Assembly: GCF_900112985.1 (NCBI RefSeq)
Contig: NZ_FONS01000001.1
Span: 741,730-805,729 of the forward strand
Reading direction: 5' to 3'
DNA from: Pedobacter antarcticus
GTDB lineage: Bacteria; Bacteroidota; Bacteroidia; Sphingobacteriales; Sphingobacteriaceae
DNA length: 64,000 bases
The translations under genes were made by a program, and so were the position numbers. The stretch's first letter is position 1; each line of letters starts with the position of its first letter. Of the stretch, positions 1 to 8,942 are shown in pieces. The notes under the pieces are model-generated. The model searched no databases and was not told the origin of the DNA. It worked only from the letters and a program-made list of their open reading frames with translations.

Positions 1-63
1 GGCCATCAACAGGGCATGTATACCACCGAACAGGTTACTACTGACCTGGGGAACTGTAAATAG
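1..63 (+). CDS. C-terminal end of an unidentified protein (partial, enters from the left edge)
   Basis: Frame 1 is open from the first base to a TAG at 61-63 and encodes only the last 20 residues of a protein (ending TTDLGNCK). The end loosely recalls the C-terminus of isocitrate/isopropylmalate dehydrogenases, where a T-x-DLGG motif is usual, but 20 residues do not allow an assignment. It ends only 12 bases before the rnpB -7 box, so the RNA promoter lies directly behind this gene. Confidence 0.45.
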   Translation, partial: GHQQGMYTTEQVTTDLGNCK

Positions 64-74
64 CCATTTTTTTA

Positions 75-82
75 TATCTTTG
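75..82 (+). promoter_or_regulatory. -7 promoter box of rnpB
   Basis: TATCTTTG matches the Bacteroidota -7 consensus TAnnTTTG exactly. It ends 7 bases before the base-paired 5' end of the RNase P RNA at about 89, the expected distance to the transcription start. No convincing -33 TTG was seen upstream. Confidence 0.6.
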
Positions 83-88
83 CCCAAA

Positions 89-466
89 ATGCAAGCCGTT
101 CTATCGCTGTAAGTAATGCTTTGCAACTTAAAGAGGAAAGTCCGGGCAACACAGAGCATCCCGCTTCCTAACGGGAAGAGGTTTAGGAATGAATACCTGA
201 ATTATGGAAAGTGCCGCAGAAAATGAACCGCCGATGGCTTAGGCACAGGTAAGGTTGAAAACGTGAGGTAAGAGCTCACGATTTTTCCGGGTGACCGGAG
301 ATCTGGTAAACCCCGGGAGTTGAAAGACCAAATAGGCTGACGTATGTAGGGCTGCTCGTCCGATGTCAGTGGGTAGGTCGTTAGAGATAAATGGCGACAT
401 TTATAGTAGATTAATGGTAGAAGCCTTAGCAATAAGGTACAGAACCCGGCTTACAGGCTTGCATTT
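89..466 (+). ncRNA. rnpB: RNase P RNA (bacterial type A)
   Basis: This is the catalytic RNA that removes 5' leaders from pre-tRNAs. The conserved GAGGAAAGTCCGGGC segment, which forms one side of helix P4, is at about 134-148. The matching 3' conserved segment ACAGAACCCGGCTTACAG is at about 440-455. The ends pair to close the molecule: ATGCAAGCC at 89-97 is complementary to GGCTTGCAT at 456-464. A T-rich run after 464 fits termination. Length (about 378 nt) is normal. Ends are inferred from pairing and may be off by a few bases. Confidence 0.95.
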
Positions 467-534
467 TTTAATTTATTTCCTTATTATTTGACATTTCTGA
501 ATATATTCGTTTTCGGACACACCTGGATAACCCT

Positions 535-1938
535 ATGGCAAAACTACTAATCATTGATGATGAGCGCGCGATCAGAAGTACACTGAGAGAAATACTGGAA
601 TATGAAAACTACGAAGTAGAAGATATAGACAATGGTGTAGATGGCTTAGACCTGATCAAGAAAAAGAAATTCGATCTGGTACTCTGTGATATCAAGATGA
701 ACAAAATGGATGGTATGGAAGTGCTGGAACAGGCACTTGCCCACAGTCCGGACCTACCGTTTATCATGATCTCTGGTCATGGTACTGTGGAAACAGCAAT
801 TGAAGCCAGTAAAAAAGGAGCCTTCGACTTTATCTCCAAACCACCGGATCTGAACAGGTTACTGATTACAGTACGCAACGCACTGGATCGTGGTAACCTG
901 GTTACGGAAACCAAAGTACTGAAAAGAAAAGCGAGTAAAACACGTCATATACTCGGCAGCTCGGAAAATATCAATAAAATAAAAGAGACTATTGAACGTG
1001 TTGCCCCTACAGAAGCCCGGGTGTTGATTACAGGTGCAAATGGTAGTGGAAAAGAACTTGTAGCCCGCTGGCTGCATGAGAAGTCGCAACGAAGTGAAAG
1101 TCCGCTTATTGAAGTGAATTGTGCAGCGATTCCGTCGGAATTAATTGAAAGTGAATTATTTGGCCATGAGAAAGGCTCTTTCACTTCAGCCGTAAAACAG
1201 AGGATCGGTAAATTTGAACTGGCTAATGGTGGAACACTTTTTCTTGATGAGATTGGTGACATGAGCCTCTCTGCACAAGCAAAAGTACTTCGTGCGTTGC
1301 AGGAACACAAGATAACCCGCGTAGGTGGAGAGAAAGAACTGGAAGTAAATGTTCGGGTACTTGCAGCAACAAACAAAGACCTGATGAAGGAAATTGAAGA
1401 CGGAAACTTCCGTATGGATCTTTACCACAGGCTTAATGTAATTAATATACATGTACCTCATCTAACCGAACGCCGCGAGGATATTCCGGAGATCGCACTC
1501 AGCTTCCTGGAAGACATCTGTAAAGATTATGGTATGCCAGTTAAAAAGATCAGTGATGCCGGTATGGTTGCTTTACAAAATTTACCATGGACAGGAAACG
1601 TACGTGAGTTGCATAATATGATCGAAAGGCTGATCATCTTAAGTGATAAGATCATTACTGAATATGAAGTTACTGCATTTGCCAATCCAGGTGGTGGTAC
1701 GAATATCGGCGCCGCAGGAAGTCAGAGCAATAACATTCAGATTACAGCTGCTACGCCTGATTATGACAGCTTCAACAACTTCCAGGATTATAAGGATCAT
1801 GCAGAAAGAGAGTATATTAAATTCAAACTGGAGAAGAACAACTGGAATGTATCAAAAACAGCAGATGATATCGATATCCAGCGTAGTCACCTATACAGTA
1901 AAATAGAGAAGTTCGGCCTCAAAAGGGTTACCGAATAA
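535..1938 (+). CDS. NtrC-family sigma-54-type response regulator
   Basis: This 467-residue cytoplasmic protein has the three NtrC domains. The receiver (about 1-120) has acidic pocket D8/D9, phospho-acceptor D52, S80 and K102. The AAA+ domain has Walker A GANGSGKE at 167-174 and a Walker B-like FLDEIGD. A Fis-type helix-turn-helix lies at the end (NWNVSKTADDIDIQRSHLYS). The sigma-54 contact loop reads GSFTSA (214-219) instead of the textbook GAFTGA; the key Phe-Thr is kept. No histidine kinase is adjacent, so the input signal is unknown. ATG 535 is the only start that gives a complete receiver domain. The gene converges with the ClC gene across a strong terminator. Confidence 0.93.
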   Translation: MAKLLIIDDERAIRSTLREILEYENYEVEDIDNGVDGLDLIKKKKFDLVLCDIKMNKMDGMEVLEQALAHSPDLPFIMISGHGTVETAIEASKKGAFDFISKPPDLNRLLITVRNALDRGNLVTETKVLKRKASKTRHILGSSENINKIKETIERVAPTEARVLITGANGSGKELVARWLHEKSQRSESPLIEVNCAAIPSELIESELFGHEKGSFTSAVKQRIGKFELANGGTLFLDEIGDMSLSAQAKVLRALQEHKITRVGGEKELEVNVRVLAATNKDLMKEIEDGNFRMDLYHRLNVINIHVPHLTERREDIPEIALSFLEDICKDYGMPVKKISDAGMVALQNLPWTGNVRELHNMIERLIILSDKIITEYEVTAFANPGGGTNIGAAGSQSNNIQITAATPDYDSFNNFQDYKDHAEREYIKFKLEKNNWNVSKTADDIDIQRSHLYSKIEKFGLKRVTE

Positions 1939-1968
1939 TTATAAATTTCCCTGAAGGGAATACTAAAC

Positions 1969-2004
1969 AAAAAAGCGTTTCCGGATATCCGGAAACGCTT
2001 TTTT
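1969..2004. terminator. Bidirectional rho-independent terminator
   Basis: A perfect stem made of AAAAAAGCGTTTCCGG and its complement, around a short ATAT turn, has A and T tracts on its two sides. It can therefore stop both the NtrC-type gene from the left and the ClC gene from the right, whose stop codons flank it. Confidence 0.9.
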
Positions 2005-2017
2005 GTTTTTATCTTTC

Positions 2018-3808
2018 TTATTCCATATAATCGGCCTGTCTGCTGAGCAGCGCCCTGTATTTGTTAAAGATCGCTGTCTTGGAAACAAATCCTACAAACT
2101 CTTCCCGTTCATCGATTACCGGTAGCAACCAGGCATTTTCCTTTTCCATTTTTTTAAGAACCGTCTTCATCGGATCTCTCATGTAGATCACATCTGGTGC
2201 TGTTTGCATTAACTCCTTAACGCTCAAACCAGAACTGGCGGGGTTATTAATGGCTTTCTTCAACACGTCTTCAACAGAGATCATTCCACGAAAAGTTTTA
2301 TCCTGGGCAATAACAGGGAATAAATTTCTTTTAGACTGCAAAATCTCCGGCAAACGTTCTGAGATCAGCTCATCTTCATACAGGACAACATAATCCTTTT
2401 CAACAAGATATTTCAGCTTCATCATATGCAGCACCAGCGTATCCTTGTCTTCATGGGACATTAGTTCGCCGCTTTCACCTAAAGCCTGCGTGTAGATAGA
2501 ATATTTACTCTTACTCCGGTTAATCAGATAAGCAATTGCCGAGGTGATCATTAAAGGTACCATCAGCACATAACCACCAGTAATTTCTGCAATCAGGAAT
2601 ATACCAGTTAATGGTGCATGCATAATTGCACTTAAAGATGCAGCCATGCCGGCAACAATGAAATTAGCCACGTTTACATGTGCAATACCCAAGGTATTAA
2701 TGGTAAAGGCCATTACAAATCCGATCAGACCACCCATAATTAAACTGGGTGCAAATGTACCTCCATTACCTCCCGCAGATAAAGTAATTAAAGTAGCTGC
2801 TGATTTCGCAAATACAGTGATAATCGTGAAACCAATAATAACGGCAGGCATATTACTGTAAGAAGCGAATATACTGTTGGTGATCACTGAACTGTAATTA
2901 CCCCCCAGCAGATTCTTGATAGTTATATAACCCTCCCCGTATAATGTTGGAAACAGAAAAACCATAATCCCGAGTAGTGCACCACCAACAATAACTTTCG
3001 TATAAGGATTCTTGATCTTATAGAACGATGTTTTCACAAAGTAGTTTATCTTACTGAAGTAGATGGAAAACAAGCCAATCAGAACAGCCAGCAGTACATA
3101 CCAGATTAATGCATTAAACTGCCACCCTTCAGTGACCAGGAAAAACAGTTGTTCGTTGTAGAAGAACCTCGCTACCACCGCAGCCGTAGCTGATGCCAGC
3201 AGTAAAGGAATAAATGCAGGTATGGTAAATTCAGGCAGCAAAATCTCAATTGCAAATACGATCCCTGCAATGGGACTATTAAATGCACCCGCGATTCCGG
3301 CAGCAGCTCCACAGGCAAGCAACATAGTCGTTTCCCTGTAGGATAAACCTAAAAACCTCCCGACTGCGGAACCAATTCCGCCGCCGCTGGTAACTATAGG
3401 TGCCTCCAAACCGGTAGACCCTCCAAAACCAACAGTGAGCGCTGCAGTAATAATCTGAGAATAGATATTATGTGGCTCTACCCTACTTGATTTTTGGGAA
3501 ATTGTATAGATGAGAGGAGTCAGCCCTGTTTCAAACTTCCCCTTCCGGATAAATCTGCGCACATACATAACAGATAGCAGAATTCCGATAAAAGGGAAGA
3601 TGATAAAGAGATAATACTTGTATTCCCAGTGAAAACCATCCTGCAGGAAGTCTTCGATATGATGGGTAATGGATTTTAGTAATGCAGCGGCAAGACCGGC
3701 AAGGACCCCCACAACCAGTGCGGCTAAGACAAGGAAATTCCTGTTGGAAATCTTCGTTTTCCGGTAATGATTAATAGCATCCAGATAATTAACCAGTTTG
3801 GCGTACAT
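2018..3808 (-). CDS. ClC-type chloride channel/transporter with C-terminal CBS pair
   Basis: This 596-residue membrane protein belongs to the ClC family of Cl- channels and Cl-/H+ antiporters. About residues 20-430 hold the hydrophobic core. It includes a selectivity-filter segment reading TGLEAP, where GREGP is typical (the gating-type Glu is kept), a GGGIGS stretch, and GGNGGTFAPSL, which matches the GxFxP motif. About residues 450-590 form two CBS domains, normally regulatory nucleotide-binding modules. It starts 10 bases after the pseudouridine synthase stop and is probably co-transcribed with it. Whether it is a channel or an antiporter cannot be read from the sequence. Confidence 0.92.
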   Translation of the reverse strand: MYAKLVNYLDAINHYRKTKISNRNFLVLAALVVGVLAGLAAALLKSITHHIEDFLQDGFHWEYKYYLFIIFPFIGILLSVMYVRRFIRKGKFETGLTPLIYTISQKSSRVEPHNIYSQIITAALTVGFGGSTGLEAPIVTSGGGIGSAVGRFLGLSYRETTMLLACGAAAGIAGAFNSPIAGIVFAIEILLPEFTIPAFIPLLLASATAAVVARFFYNEQLFFLVTEGWQFNALIWYVLLAVLIGLFSIYFSKINYFVKTSFYKIKNPYTKVIVGGALLGIMVFLFPTLYGEGYITIKNLLGGNYSSVITNSIFASYSNMPAVIIGFTIITVFAKSAATLITLSAGGNGGTFAPSLIMGGLIGFVMAFTINTLGIAHVNVANFIVAGMAASLSAIMHAPLTGIFLIAEITGGYVLMVPLMITSAIAYLINRSKSKYSIYTQALGESGELMSHEDKDTLVLHMMKLKYLVEKDYVVLYEDELISERLPEILQSKRNLFPVIAQDKTFRGMISVEDVLKKAINNPASSGLSVKELMQTAPDVIYMRDPMKTVLKKMEKENAWLLPVIDEREEFVGFVSKTAIFNKYRALLSRQADYME

Positions 3809-3818
3809 AAGCTAATTC

Positions 3819-4541
3819 TTAAGAATCAAATTTATCCAACAACTTAATCAGCGTTGCGTAGTCTTTTGGATAAGGTGCATCAATAACAATCTCCTTTTCA
3901 TCCAGACCTTTAAATACAAGGTGGCGTGCATGTAAAGCAAATCGCTTCATGATAGGCTGTTCCTCATCGTCTTTAGCAATTCTGTACCCTTTTTTTATTG
4001 CAGAAAGGAAAACAGGTTTACCTCGGTAAAGGGAATCACCACAGATTGCCGCACGCTGGGTCGCCAGGTGAATACGAATCTGGTGCATACGGCCGGTAAT
4101 CGGTTTGCATTCCACCAATGTATAATGTTTATAGAATTTAATGGAGTTGAAAATAGTCTCCGCCCGTTTACCCTCTTTGCGGTCAATCGTAACACTGCGG
4201 TTCCCGTCGTTGAGAATTGGCAGATCGATAAACAGCTCTTTGAAAGTAACCAAACCATCTACAACAGCGTGATAGGTTTTATTAACCCTGCGTTTCTCGA
4301 ACTGCATAGATACCGAACGGTACGCTTCAGGTGTCTTGGCAATAATAATTGCACCGGAAGTCTCTTTGTCGAGACGGTGGCACACCTGCGCATCGGGCGA
4401 GTATTGTCTGGCGAGGCGCAGGATATTAACTTCGCCTGAACCGCCACGTTCATCCAGCGAAGCAACGAATGGCGGTTTGTTTACAACGATATGATGATCG
4501 TCTTCAAATAGGATCAGGTCTTTAAAGGAAGGATATTTCAA
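3819..4541 (-). CDS. RluA-family pseudouridine synthase
   Basis: This 240-residue cytoplasmic enzyme isomerises uridine to pseudouridine in rRNA or tRNA. The catalytic motif CHRLDKETSG (about 55-64) carries the conserved Asp of the RluA/RluC/RluD class. The later RMHQIRIHLA segment is also typical. There is no N-terminal S4 domain, so it is the short RluA-like form; which uridine it modifies cannot be told. It is the first gene of a likely two-gene unit with the downstream ClC gene (10-base gap). Confidence 0.92.
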   Translation of the reverse strand: MKYPSFKDLILFEDDHHIVVNKPPFVASLDERGGSGEVNILRLARQYSPDAQVCHRLDKETSGAIIIAKTPEAYRSVSMQFEKRRVNKTYHAVVDGLVTFKELFIDLPILNDGNRSVTIDRKEGKRAETIFNSIKFYKHYTLVECKPITGRMHQIRIHLATQRAAICGDSLYRGKPVFLSAIKKGYRIAKDDEEQPIMKRFALHARHLVFKGLDEKEIVIDAPYPKDYATLIKLLDKFDS

Positions 4542-4612
4542 TGGTGTCGATTTATAAAACTATACAAAAGTACAATTTCATCCTTTAGCATCGGACATCA
4601 GATTGCAATTGA

Positions 4613-5302
4613 TTACGAAAGTTCAAATTTATAGCCCACTCCTTTGACAGTCGCTACATAATTTTCGCCAAGTTTCTCTCTTAGCTTACGAATATGCACG
4701 TCTATTGTCCGGTTGGTTACTACTACTGAATCTTCCCATATATTCTTGAGGATCGATTCTCTGGTATAAACCTTTCCAGGTCTTGAAGCCAGCAGATATA
4801 ACAATTCAAATTCTTTTTTCGCCAGTACTACTTTTTCTCCTGCCTGAAAAACAAGGTAAGCTTCCCTGTCGATAACCAGATCACCAATTTCCACCTTATT
4901 ATCTGAGACTTCGTCCTGACTGCTATTTCTTCTCAGAATAGCATTGATTCTGCTAACAAGCGCTCTTGGTTTAATCGGTTTCGCTATATAATCATCTGCA
5001 CCTACATTAAATCCTGCAATTTCTGAATACTCCTCACTTCTTGCCGTCAGAAATACCATAAACGTATTTTTGAACTCCGGAATAGCACGCATTAATCTGC
5101 AGGCTTCAATTCCGTCCATCCTCGGCATCATAATATCCAGAATGATTAAATCAGGGTGTACTTTCTTGGCTACTGTAATTCCGTCCTGCCCGTTACTGGC
5201 CAGGAAAACCTGATAGCCTTCTTTTTTCAGATTGTATTCAATTAGTTCCAGGATATCTGGTTCATCATCTACAATCAGGATCTTTTGTTTTACGGCGCTC
5301 AT
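4613..5302 (-). CDS. OmpR/PhoB-family response regulator
   Basis: This 229-residue two-component DNA-binding regulator has a receiver domain at about 1-125 (acidic pair in IVDDEPD, acceptor Asp in LIILDIMMPRMDG, Lys in AKPIKP). A winged helix lies at about 135-229, with the family ending RTIDVHIRKLREKLGE...VKGVGYKF. It has the PhoB/PhoP layout. No histidine kinase lies on either side. The upstream region (5303-5406) holds 11-bp-spaced GTTAA boxes, the arrangement bound by OmpR/PhoB-type dimers, which suggests autoregulation. Confidence 0.93.
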   Translation of the reverse strand: MSAVKQKILIVDDEPDILELIEYNLKKEGYQVFLASNGQDGITVAKKVHPDLIILDIMMPRMDGIEACRLMRAIPEFKNTFMVFLTARSEEYSEIAGFNVGADDYIAKPIKPRALVSRINAILRRNSSQDEVSDNKVEIGDLVIDREAYLVFQAGEKVVLAKKEFELLYLLASRPGKVYTRESILKNIWEDSVVVTNRTIDVHIRKLREKLGENYVATVKGVGYKFELS

Positions 5303-5349
5303 GTCTTTAAATATTTGTTACGAAATTAAGTAATCAGTTACAATATAAA

Positions 5350-5398
5350 GTTAAAGTCAGGTTAACAAATTGTTAAGTATAGCATTAGGTTAACCTGA
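5350..5398 (-). promoter_or_regulatory. Direct-repeat operator (11-bp period) before the PhoB-type regulator
   Basis: On the plus strand GTTAAAG (5350), GTTAACA (5361) and GTTAAGT (5372) start exactly 11 bp apart: 7-bp boxes with 4-bp spacers, the spacing used by OmpR/PhoB-family proteins. A further GGTTAACC follows at 5388. In addition TCAGGTTAAC (5357-5366) and GTTAACCTGA (5389-5398) form a 10-bp inverted repeat. The site lies 48 bases upstream of the regulator start codon and also behind the TlpA-like gene stop, so it could partly serve as that gene's terminator. Confidence 0.55.
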
Positions 5399-5406
5399 AT
5401 TTAGGA

Positions 5407-6537
5407 TTAGCGTAAAGTTTTGCTTAAGAATTCGACTAATTGGTCAGCCCTTAAATTTTTAGCGACGATTTTTCCTGAAGGATCTAACAGAAAACTACTT
5501 GGAATAGCGTCAATCTGATATAATCTAACTGTAGGGCTGTCGAAATCTTTTAATTCGCTTAGCTGAGTCCAGTTCAATCCATCAGCGATTACGGCCTGTT
5601 TCCAGGCAGCCGGGTCTTTATCTAATGAAACACCTACTACAGTGAAGTTCTTGTCTTTAAACTGCTGATACGCTTTAACCAGGTTTGGGTTTTCCATTCT
5701 ACAAGGCTGGCACCATGATGCCCAAAAGTCTAATAGCACATATTTACCTCTAAACTCAGAAAGCTTCGCAGGTTTTCCCTCCATGCTGTTCATGGTAAAG
5801 TCTGGCGCAACCTGTCCAACCTGAACAGCTTTCAATTTAGTCATGCGTACCAGAAATTCAGTGACAGCAGCATTATTATTGAATTTACTTTTTATTTTAT
5901 CCGCATAAGCGATCAGCTCCTGCTCATAATCTCCCGGATTAAGTGAGTTGATTGCATAAAAACCTGCAAGCGAGTTGGTATTATCTGTAGCAAATTTCAA
6001 AATATAATCTACCAGGCCTTCATTTTCTTTAATCAGCGCAGGACGCATCTGATTTACTATTGCCTCACGATTATGTGGCTGACTAGCTACCGTCTGCTCA
6101 AATTGCTCCTGAATAGCGGCAATCTTAGCCGTATACCTATTTTTATTTTTATTAAGTTCTTCTAGTTTATCTGCTTCTTCTGCACCCGAAAGCTGGTAAA
6201 CTAAGGTCGGATCGGCCAGATCCGCTGACAGCTGTATCTTATCACCGTTTTTGGCAATTAACATATATTCGCTGTTGTCTATCTTAACCCTGAAAAAGTC
6301 TACATCTGGCGTACTTCTGGTAAATCTGAATTCTCCTTTATCTGAAAGCACGGTAGAATCTACGGGTGTTTCACTGTTTTTATCTACACCAAATAGATAA
6401 ACCTTTGTTTTTGGCTGAGCATTTGTAAATTTTCCGCTGATCTCAAATTTACTTTCATCCTTGCAGGCCATGCCCAGCAAACTGATGAATAAGATAAAAC
6501 TTAAGCTTTTCCAGTGATTTAAAATTGTTGATTTCAT
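5407..6537 (-). CDS. TlpA-type thioredoxin-fold lipoprotein with N-terminal DUF4369-like domain
   Basis: This 376-residue predicted envelope lipoprotein has a hydrophobic N-terminus ending LLGMAC, with lipid-accepting Cys25. An N-terminal beta-rich DUF4369-like domain covers about 30-220. A C-terminal AhpC/TSA-TlpA thioredoxin fold has the redox motif WCQPC (C276, C279) and a cis-Pro region AIPSSFLLD. Such proteins reduce or rearrange periplasmic disulfides, often during c-type cytochrome maturation or stress; the client is unknown here. It is a single gene between a 105-base gap and a 147-base gap. Confidence 0.9.
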   Translation of the reverse strand: MKSTILNHWKSLSFILFISLLGMACKDESKFEISGKFTNAQPKTKVYLFGVDKNSETPVDSTVLSDKGEFRFTRSTPDVDFFRVKIDNSEYMLIAKNGDKIQLSADLADPTLVYQLSGAEEADKLEELNKNKNRYTAKIAAIQEQFEQTVASQPHNREAIVNQMRPALIKENEGLVDYILKFATDNTNSLAGFYAINSLNPGDYEQELIAYADKIKSKFNNNAAVTEFLVRMTKLKAVQVGQVAPDFTMNSMEGKPAKLSEFRGKYVLLDFWASWCQPCRMENPNLVKAYQQFKDKNFTVVGVSLDKDPAAWKQAVIADGLNWTQLSELKDFDSPTVRLYQIDAIPSSFLLDPSGKIVAKNLRADQLVEFLSKTLR

Positions 6538-6684
6538 TATGTGATTGTTTTACTATCAGTTTTTGTTTCTAAAATATGCTTTTGCCCAGGACCGTTCAAA
6601 TTTATATGGCTTGCAGGCCCCCATTCTCTGTAATATGAAATTGTGATTACTGAAATCGGCTAAACTGGTCCCCTCTGCCGCTGT

Positions 6685-8148
6685 TTATTTTAATTTTTCC
6701 TGTAATAATTGATTCAATTGCTGTGGATCTGCTTTACCGTTTGCCATTTTCATCACTTCTCCTACGAAAAGGCCAAGGACTCCTTTTTTGCCCTTTTTGT
6801 AAGCTGCTGCCTGCGCCGCATATTTTTCCAGTACCTGGTCGGCAAATCCAGAAAGTTCAGTTGTATTATCTTCCAGAAAAAGATTTAGCTTTTCGGCAAT
6901 TTCAGCCACCCCGTGTTCCGGATGCTGCTGCAATTCTGGTAACAACTGGTGTAAAGCTGCATGCTGATTTATTTTACGGGATTCTACCAGAGTAATTACC
7001 TCTGACAGTGCTAAAGGTTTAACCTGATAAGCTCCGATGGTCAGGTGCTGTTCATTTAACAATGCCCTTACCGGCCCGCTTAACCAGTTTATTAAAGTTT
7101 TAGGTGCAGACACTCCTGGCAAAGCGTCCTGGAAGTATTGCATCAGTTCCTTGTCTTCTGCAAATATGGTAGCCTCCGCTGCCGATATGCCGTATTGCTG
7201 TTGCAATGCTGCACTGATAGCGGCAGGTAAAAGGGGCATTGCCGCCTTCATTTGGGCCAGCCATTCATCACTAATATAGATGGGCGGAAGATCCGGATCA
7301 GGAAAATAACGATAATCGTTTGCTTCTTCTTTTGTTCGCATCGGCGCTGTAGTGCCTTGTTCTGCATCAAAAGTTAAAGTGCTTTGCTGTATTACGCCGC
7401 CGGCTGCAATGAGTTCTCTCTGCCTGTTGAACTCAAAATCCATTGCTCTGCGGACATTTCGGATGGAATTGAGGTTTTTCACCTCACAACGTGTACCATA
7501 TGTACTGCTTCCTATTTCCCTGATGGAGATATTAGCATCGCAACGTAAACTCCCTTCTTCCATATTACCGTCACTTACTTCCAGATGTCTTACGAGCTTA
7601 CGCATCTCTGTTAATAATACCGATGCCTCTTCTGCCGAACGGATATCAGGTTCGGTGACTATTTCAATCAGAGGAACCCCTGCCCTGTTTAGATCGACGA
7701 ATGAATACTGATCATGCTGATCATGCATACTCTTCCCCGCGTCCTCCTCCATATGAATCCTGTTGATTCCGATCCTTTTTACGCTGCCATCCTGAAGAGT
7801 CAGATCAATAAATCCATTCTGGCAAACGGGTAATTTATCCTGCGTAATCTGATAGCCTTTAGGCAGGTCGGCATAAAAATAATTCTTACGGTCAAAAAAA
7901 TTAGTCTGATTAATATGGCAGTTTAAAGCAAGGCCCATTCGGACAGCTTTAGCTACTACCTCTTTGTTTAATTTTGGAAGTGCACCCGGCAATGCCAGGG
8001 AAACCGGAGAGATATGTGCATTAGGTCCGGCACCAAAAGCTGCACTGTCTGAAGAAAATATTTTTGTATTTGTATTTAGCTGAACATGTATCTCTAATCC
8101 TGATACCAGTTCGAATGTAGTGTCAGGCGCTGCAGTATGCTTAATCAT
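6685..8148 (-). CDS. gatB: Asp-tRNA(Asn)/Glu-tRNA(Gln) amidotransferase subunit B
   Basis: This 487-residue subunit of GatCAB carries the transamidation that makes Gln-tRNA(Gln) and Asn-tRNA(Asn). Seen: the N-terminal GLEIHVQLNT motif, the core signatures DLNRAGVPLIEIVTEPD and DANIS, and a C-terminal GatB/YqeY-type tail. The open frame extends to a TTG at 8190, but a -7 box overlaps that TTG, so the ATG at 8148 (MIKHTAAPD...) is the likely start. gatA and gatC are not nearby, which is usual when the genes are dispersed. Confidence 0.96.
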   Translation of the reverse strand: MIKHTAAPDTTFELVSGLEIHVQLNTNTKIFSSDSAAFGAGPNAHISPVSLALPGALPKLNKEVVAKAVRMGLALNCHINQTNFFDRKNYFYADLPKGYQITQDKLPVCQNGFIDLTLQDGSVKRIGINRIHMEEDAGKSMHDQHDQYSFVDLNRAGVPLIEIVTEPDIRSAEEASVLLTEMRKLVRHLEVSDGNMEEGSLRCDANISIREIGSSTYGTRCEVKNLNSIRNVRRAMDFEFNRQRELIAAGGVIQQSTLTFDAEQGTTAPMRTKEEANDYRYFPDPDLPPIYISDEWLAQMKAAMPLLPAAISAALQQQYGISAAEATIFAEDKELMQYFQDALPGVSAPKTLINWLSGPVRALLNEQHLTIGAYQVKPLALSEVITLVESRKINQHAALHQLLPELQQHPEHGVAEIAEKLNLFLEDNTTELSGFADQVLEKYAAQAAAYKKGKKGVLGLFVGEVMKMANGKADPQQLNQLLQEKLK

Positions 8149-8187
8149 TGATCGCTGATAATTATAAAAAACCCTTAATAAATCAAA

Positions 8188-8195
8188 CAAATATA
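8188..8195 (-). promoter_or_regulatory. -7 promoter box of gatB
   Basis: TATATTTG read on the minus strand matches TAnnTTTG exactly, 39 bases upstream of the ATG at 8148. It overlaps the TTG at 8190 and rules that codon out as the natural start. Confidence 0.5.
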
Positions 8196-8297
8196 ACCAA
8201 ATAAGTTAACCAGCAGGTTTACAGGGGGGAATAATAATTATGGCATAAACTTTGAACAGGCTTGATTACACACAATCTGAAACTTAAATTAAATCTG

Positions 8298-8822
8298 ATG
8301 AAAAAATTACTTTTAGTCGCTGTACTTGGATTGATTTCCCTGGCAGCTCAACCAGCTAAAGCACAGGTTAACGTCAGTGTAAACATCGGCTCACAACCCC
8401 AATGGGGGCCCCGGGGTTACGACTACGTAGATTATTATTATCTCCCTGACATCCAAAGTTATTACTATGTGCCTACCCGGCAGTTTGTTTACCGGAGTGG
8501 AAACAGATGGATACATGCTAAACGACTGCCATCAAGATACCGCAATTACGATCTTTACAACGGCAGGGCAATCGTTATAAATTCTCCGAGACCTTGGGTA
8601 AACCACAATACATACCGGACCAGGTATGTGAATAATTATTATACGGTGAGACCTAACCGCGTAGTTTACACCGAGCGTCACGATAGAAATTATAACCAGC
8701 GTTACCGTAATAACGGACGCGGTAATGGTTCTGACTATCGCAAATATGAAAAGAAGAATAAAGGACACAAAGATCATGGACGTGGAAGAGACCACGGCCG
8801 CGGACACAGGGACAGACACTAA
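8298..8822 (+). CDS. Secreted Arg/Tyr/His-rich protein of unknown function
   Basis: This 174-residue protein has a clear signal peptide (MKKLLLVAVLGLISLAAQ, cleavage near AKAQ). A Tyr-rich middle (VDYYYLPDIQSYYYVP) is followed by a strongly basic Arg/Asn tail ending in repeated GHKDHGRGRDHGRGHRD. Proteins of this style are common in Sphingobacteriales and have no known function. The His-rich tail and its position just before a Fur regulator and a metal ATPase suggest metal binding (inference). The ATG at 8298 was chosen over an upstream TTG because it begins the signal peptide. Confidence 0.8.
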   Translation: MKKLLLVAVLGLISLAAQPAKAQVNVSVNIGSQPQWGPRGYDYVDYYYLPDIQSYYYVPTRQFVYRSGNRWIHAKRLPSRYRNYDLYNGRAIVINSPRPWVNHNTYRTRYVNNYYTVRPNRVVYTERHDRNYNQRYRNNGRGNGSDYRKYEKKNKGHKDHGRGRDHGRGHRDRH

Positions 8823-8854
8823 AGAATAAATATTAAAGCAACCAAAATACATTT

Positions 8855-8896
8855 AAATGTTATTTACAATTCTGGATCAGATTGTAAATAACATTT
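8855..8896. promoter_or_regulatory. Long palindrome upstream of the Fur-family gene (operator and/or terminator)
   Basis: Perfect 16-bp arms AAATGTTATTTACAAT (8855-8870) and ATTGTAAATAACATTT (8881-8896) flank a 10-base, itself nearly symmetric spacer. A T run follows the right arm. It lies between the secreted His-rich gene and the Fur-family start at 8943. Symmetric GTTAT...ATAAC elements recall Zur/Fur boxes, but the following T tract also allows termination of the upstream gene. Confidence 0.55.
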
Positions 8897-8942
8897 TTTT
8901 TTATTCCGATATTTGGTGTTAATAATTTCAAAATAAAAATCA

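Noticed and set aside
8149-8190. GatB extended to the upstream TTG at 8190
   Set aside because: A -7 box (8188-8195) overlaps it and the extra residues are not part of the GatB family.
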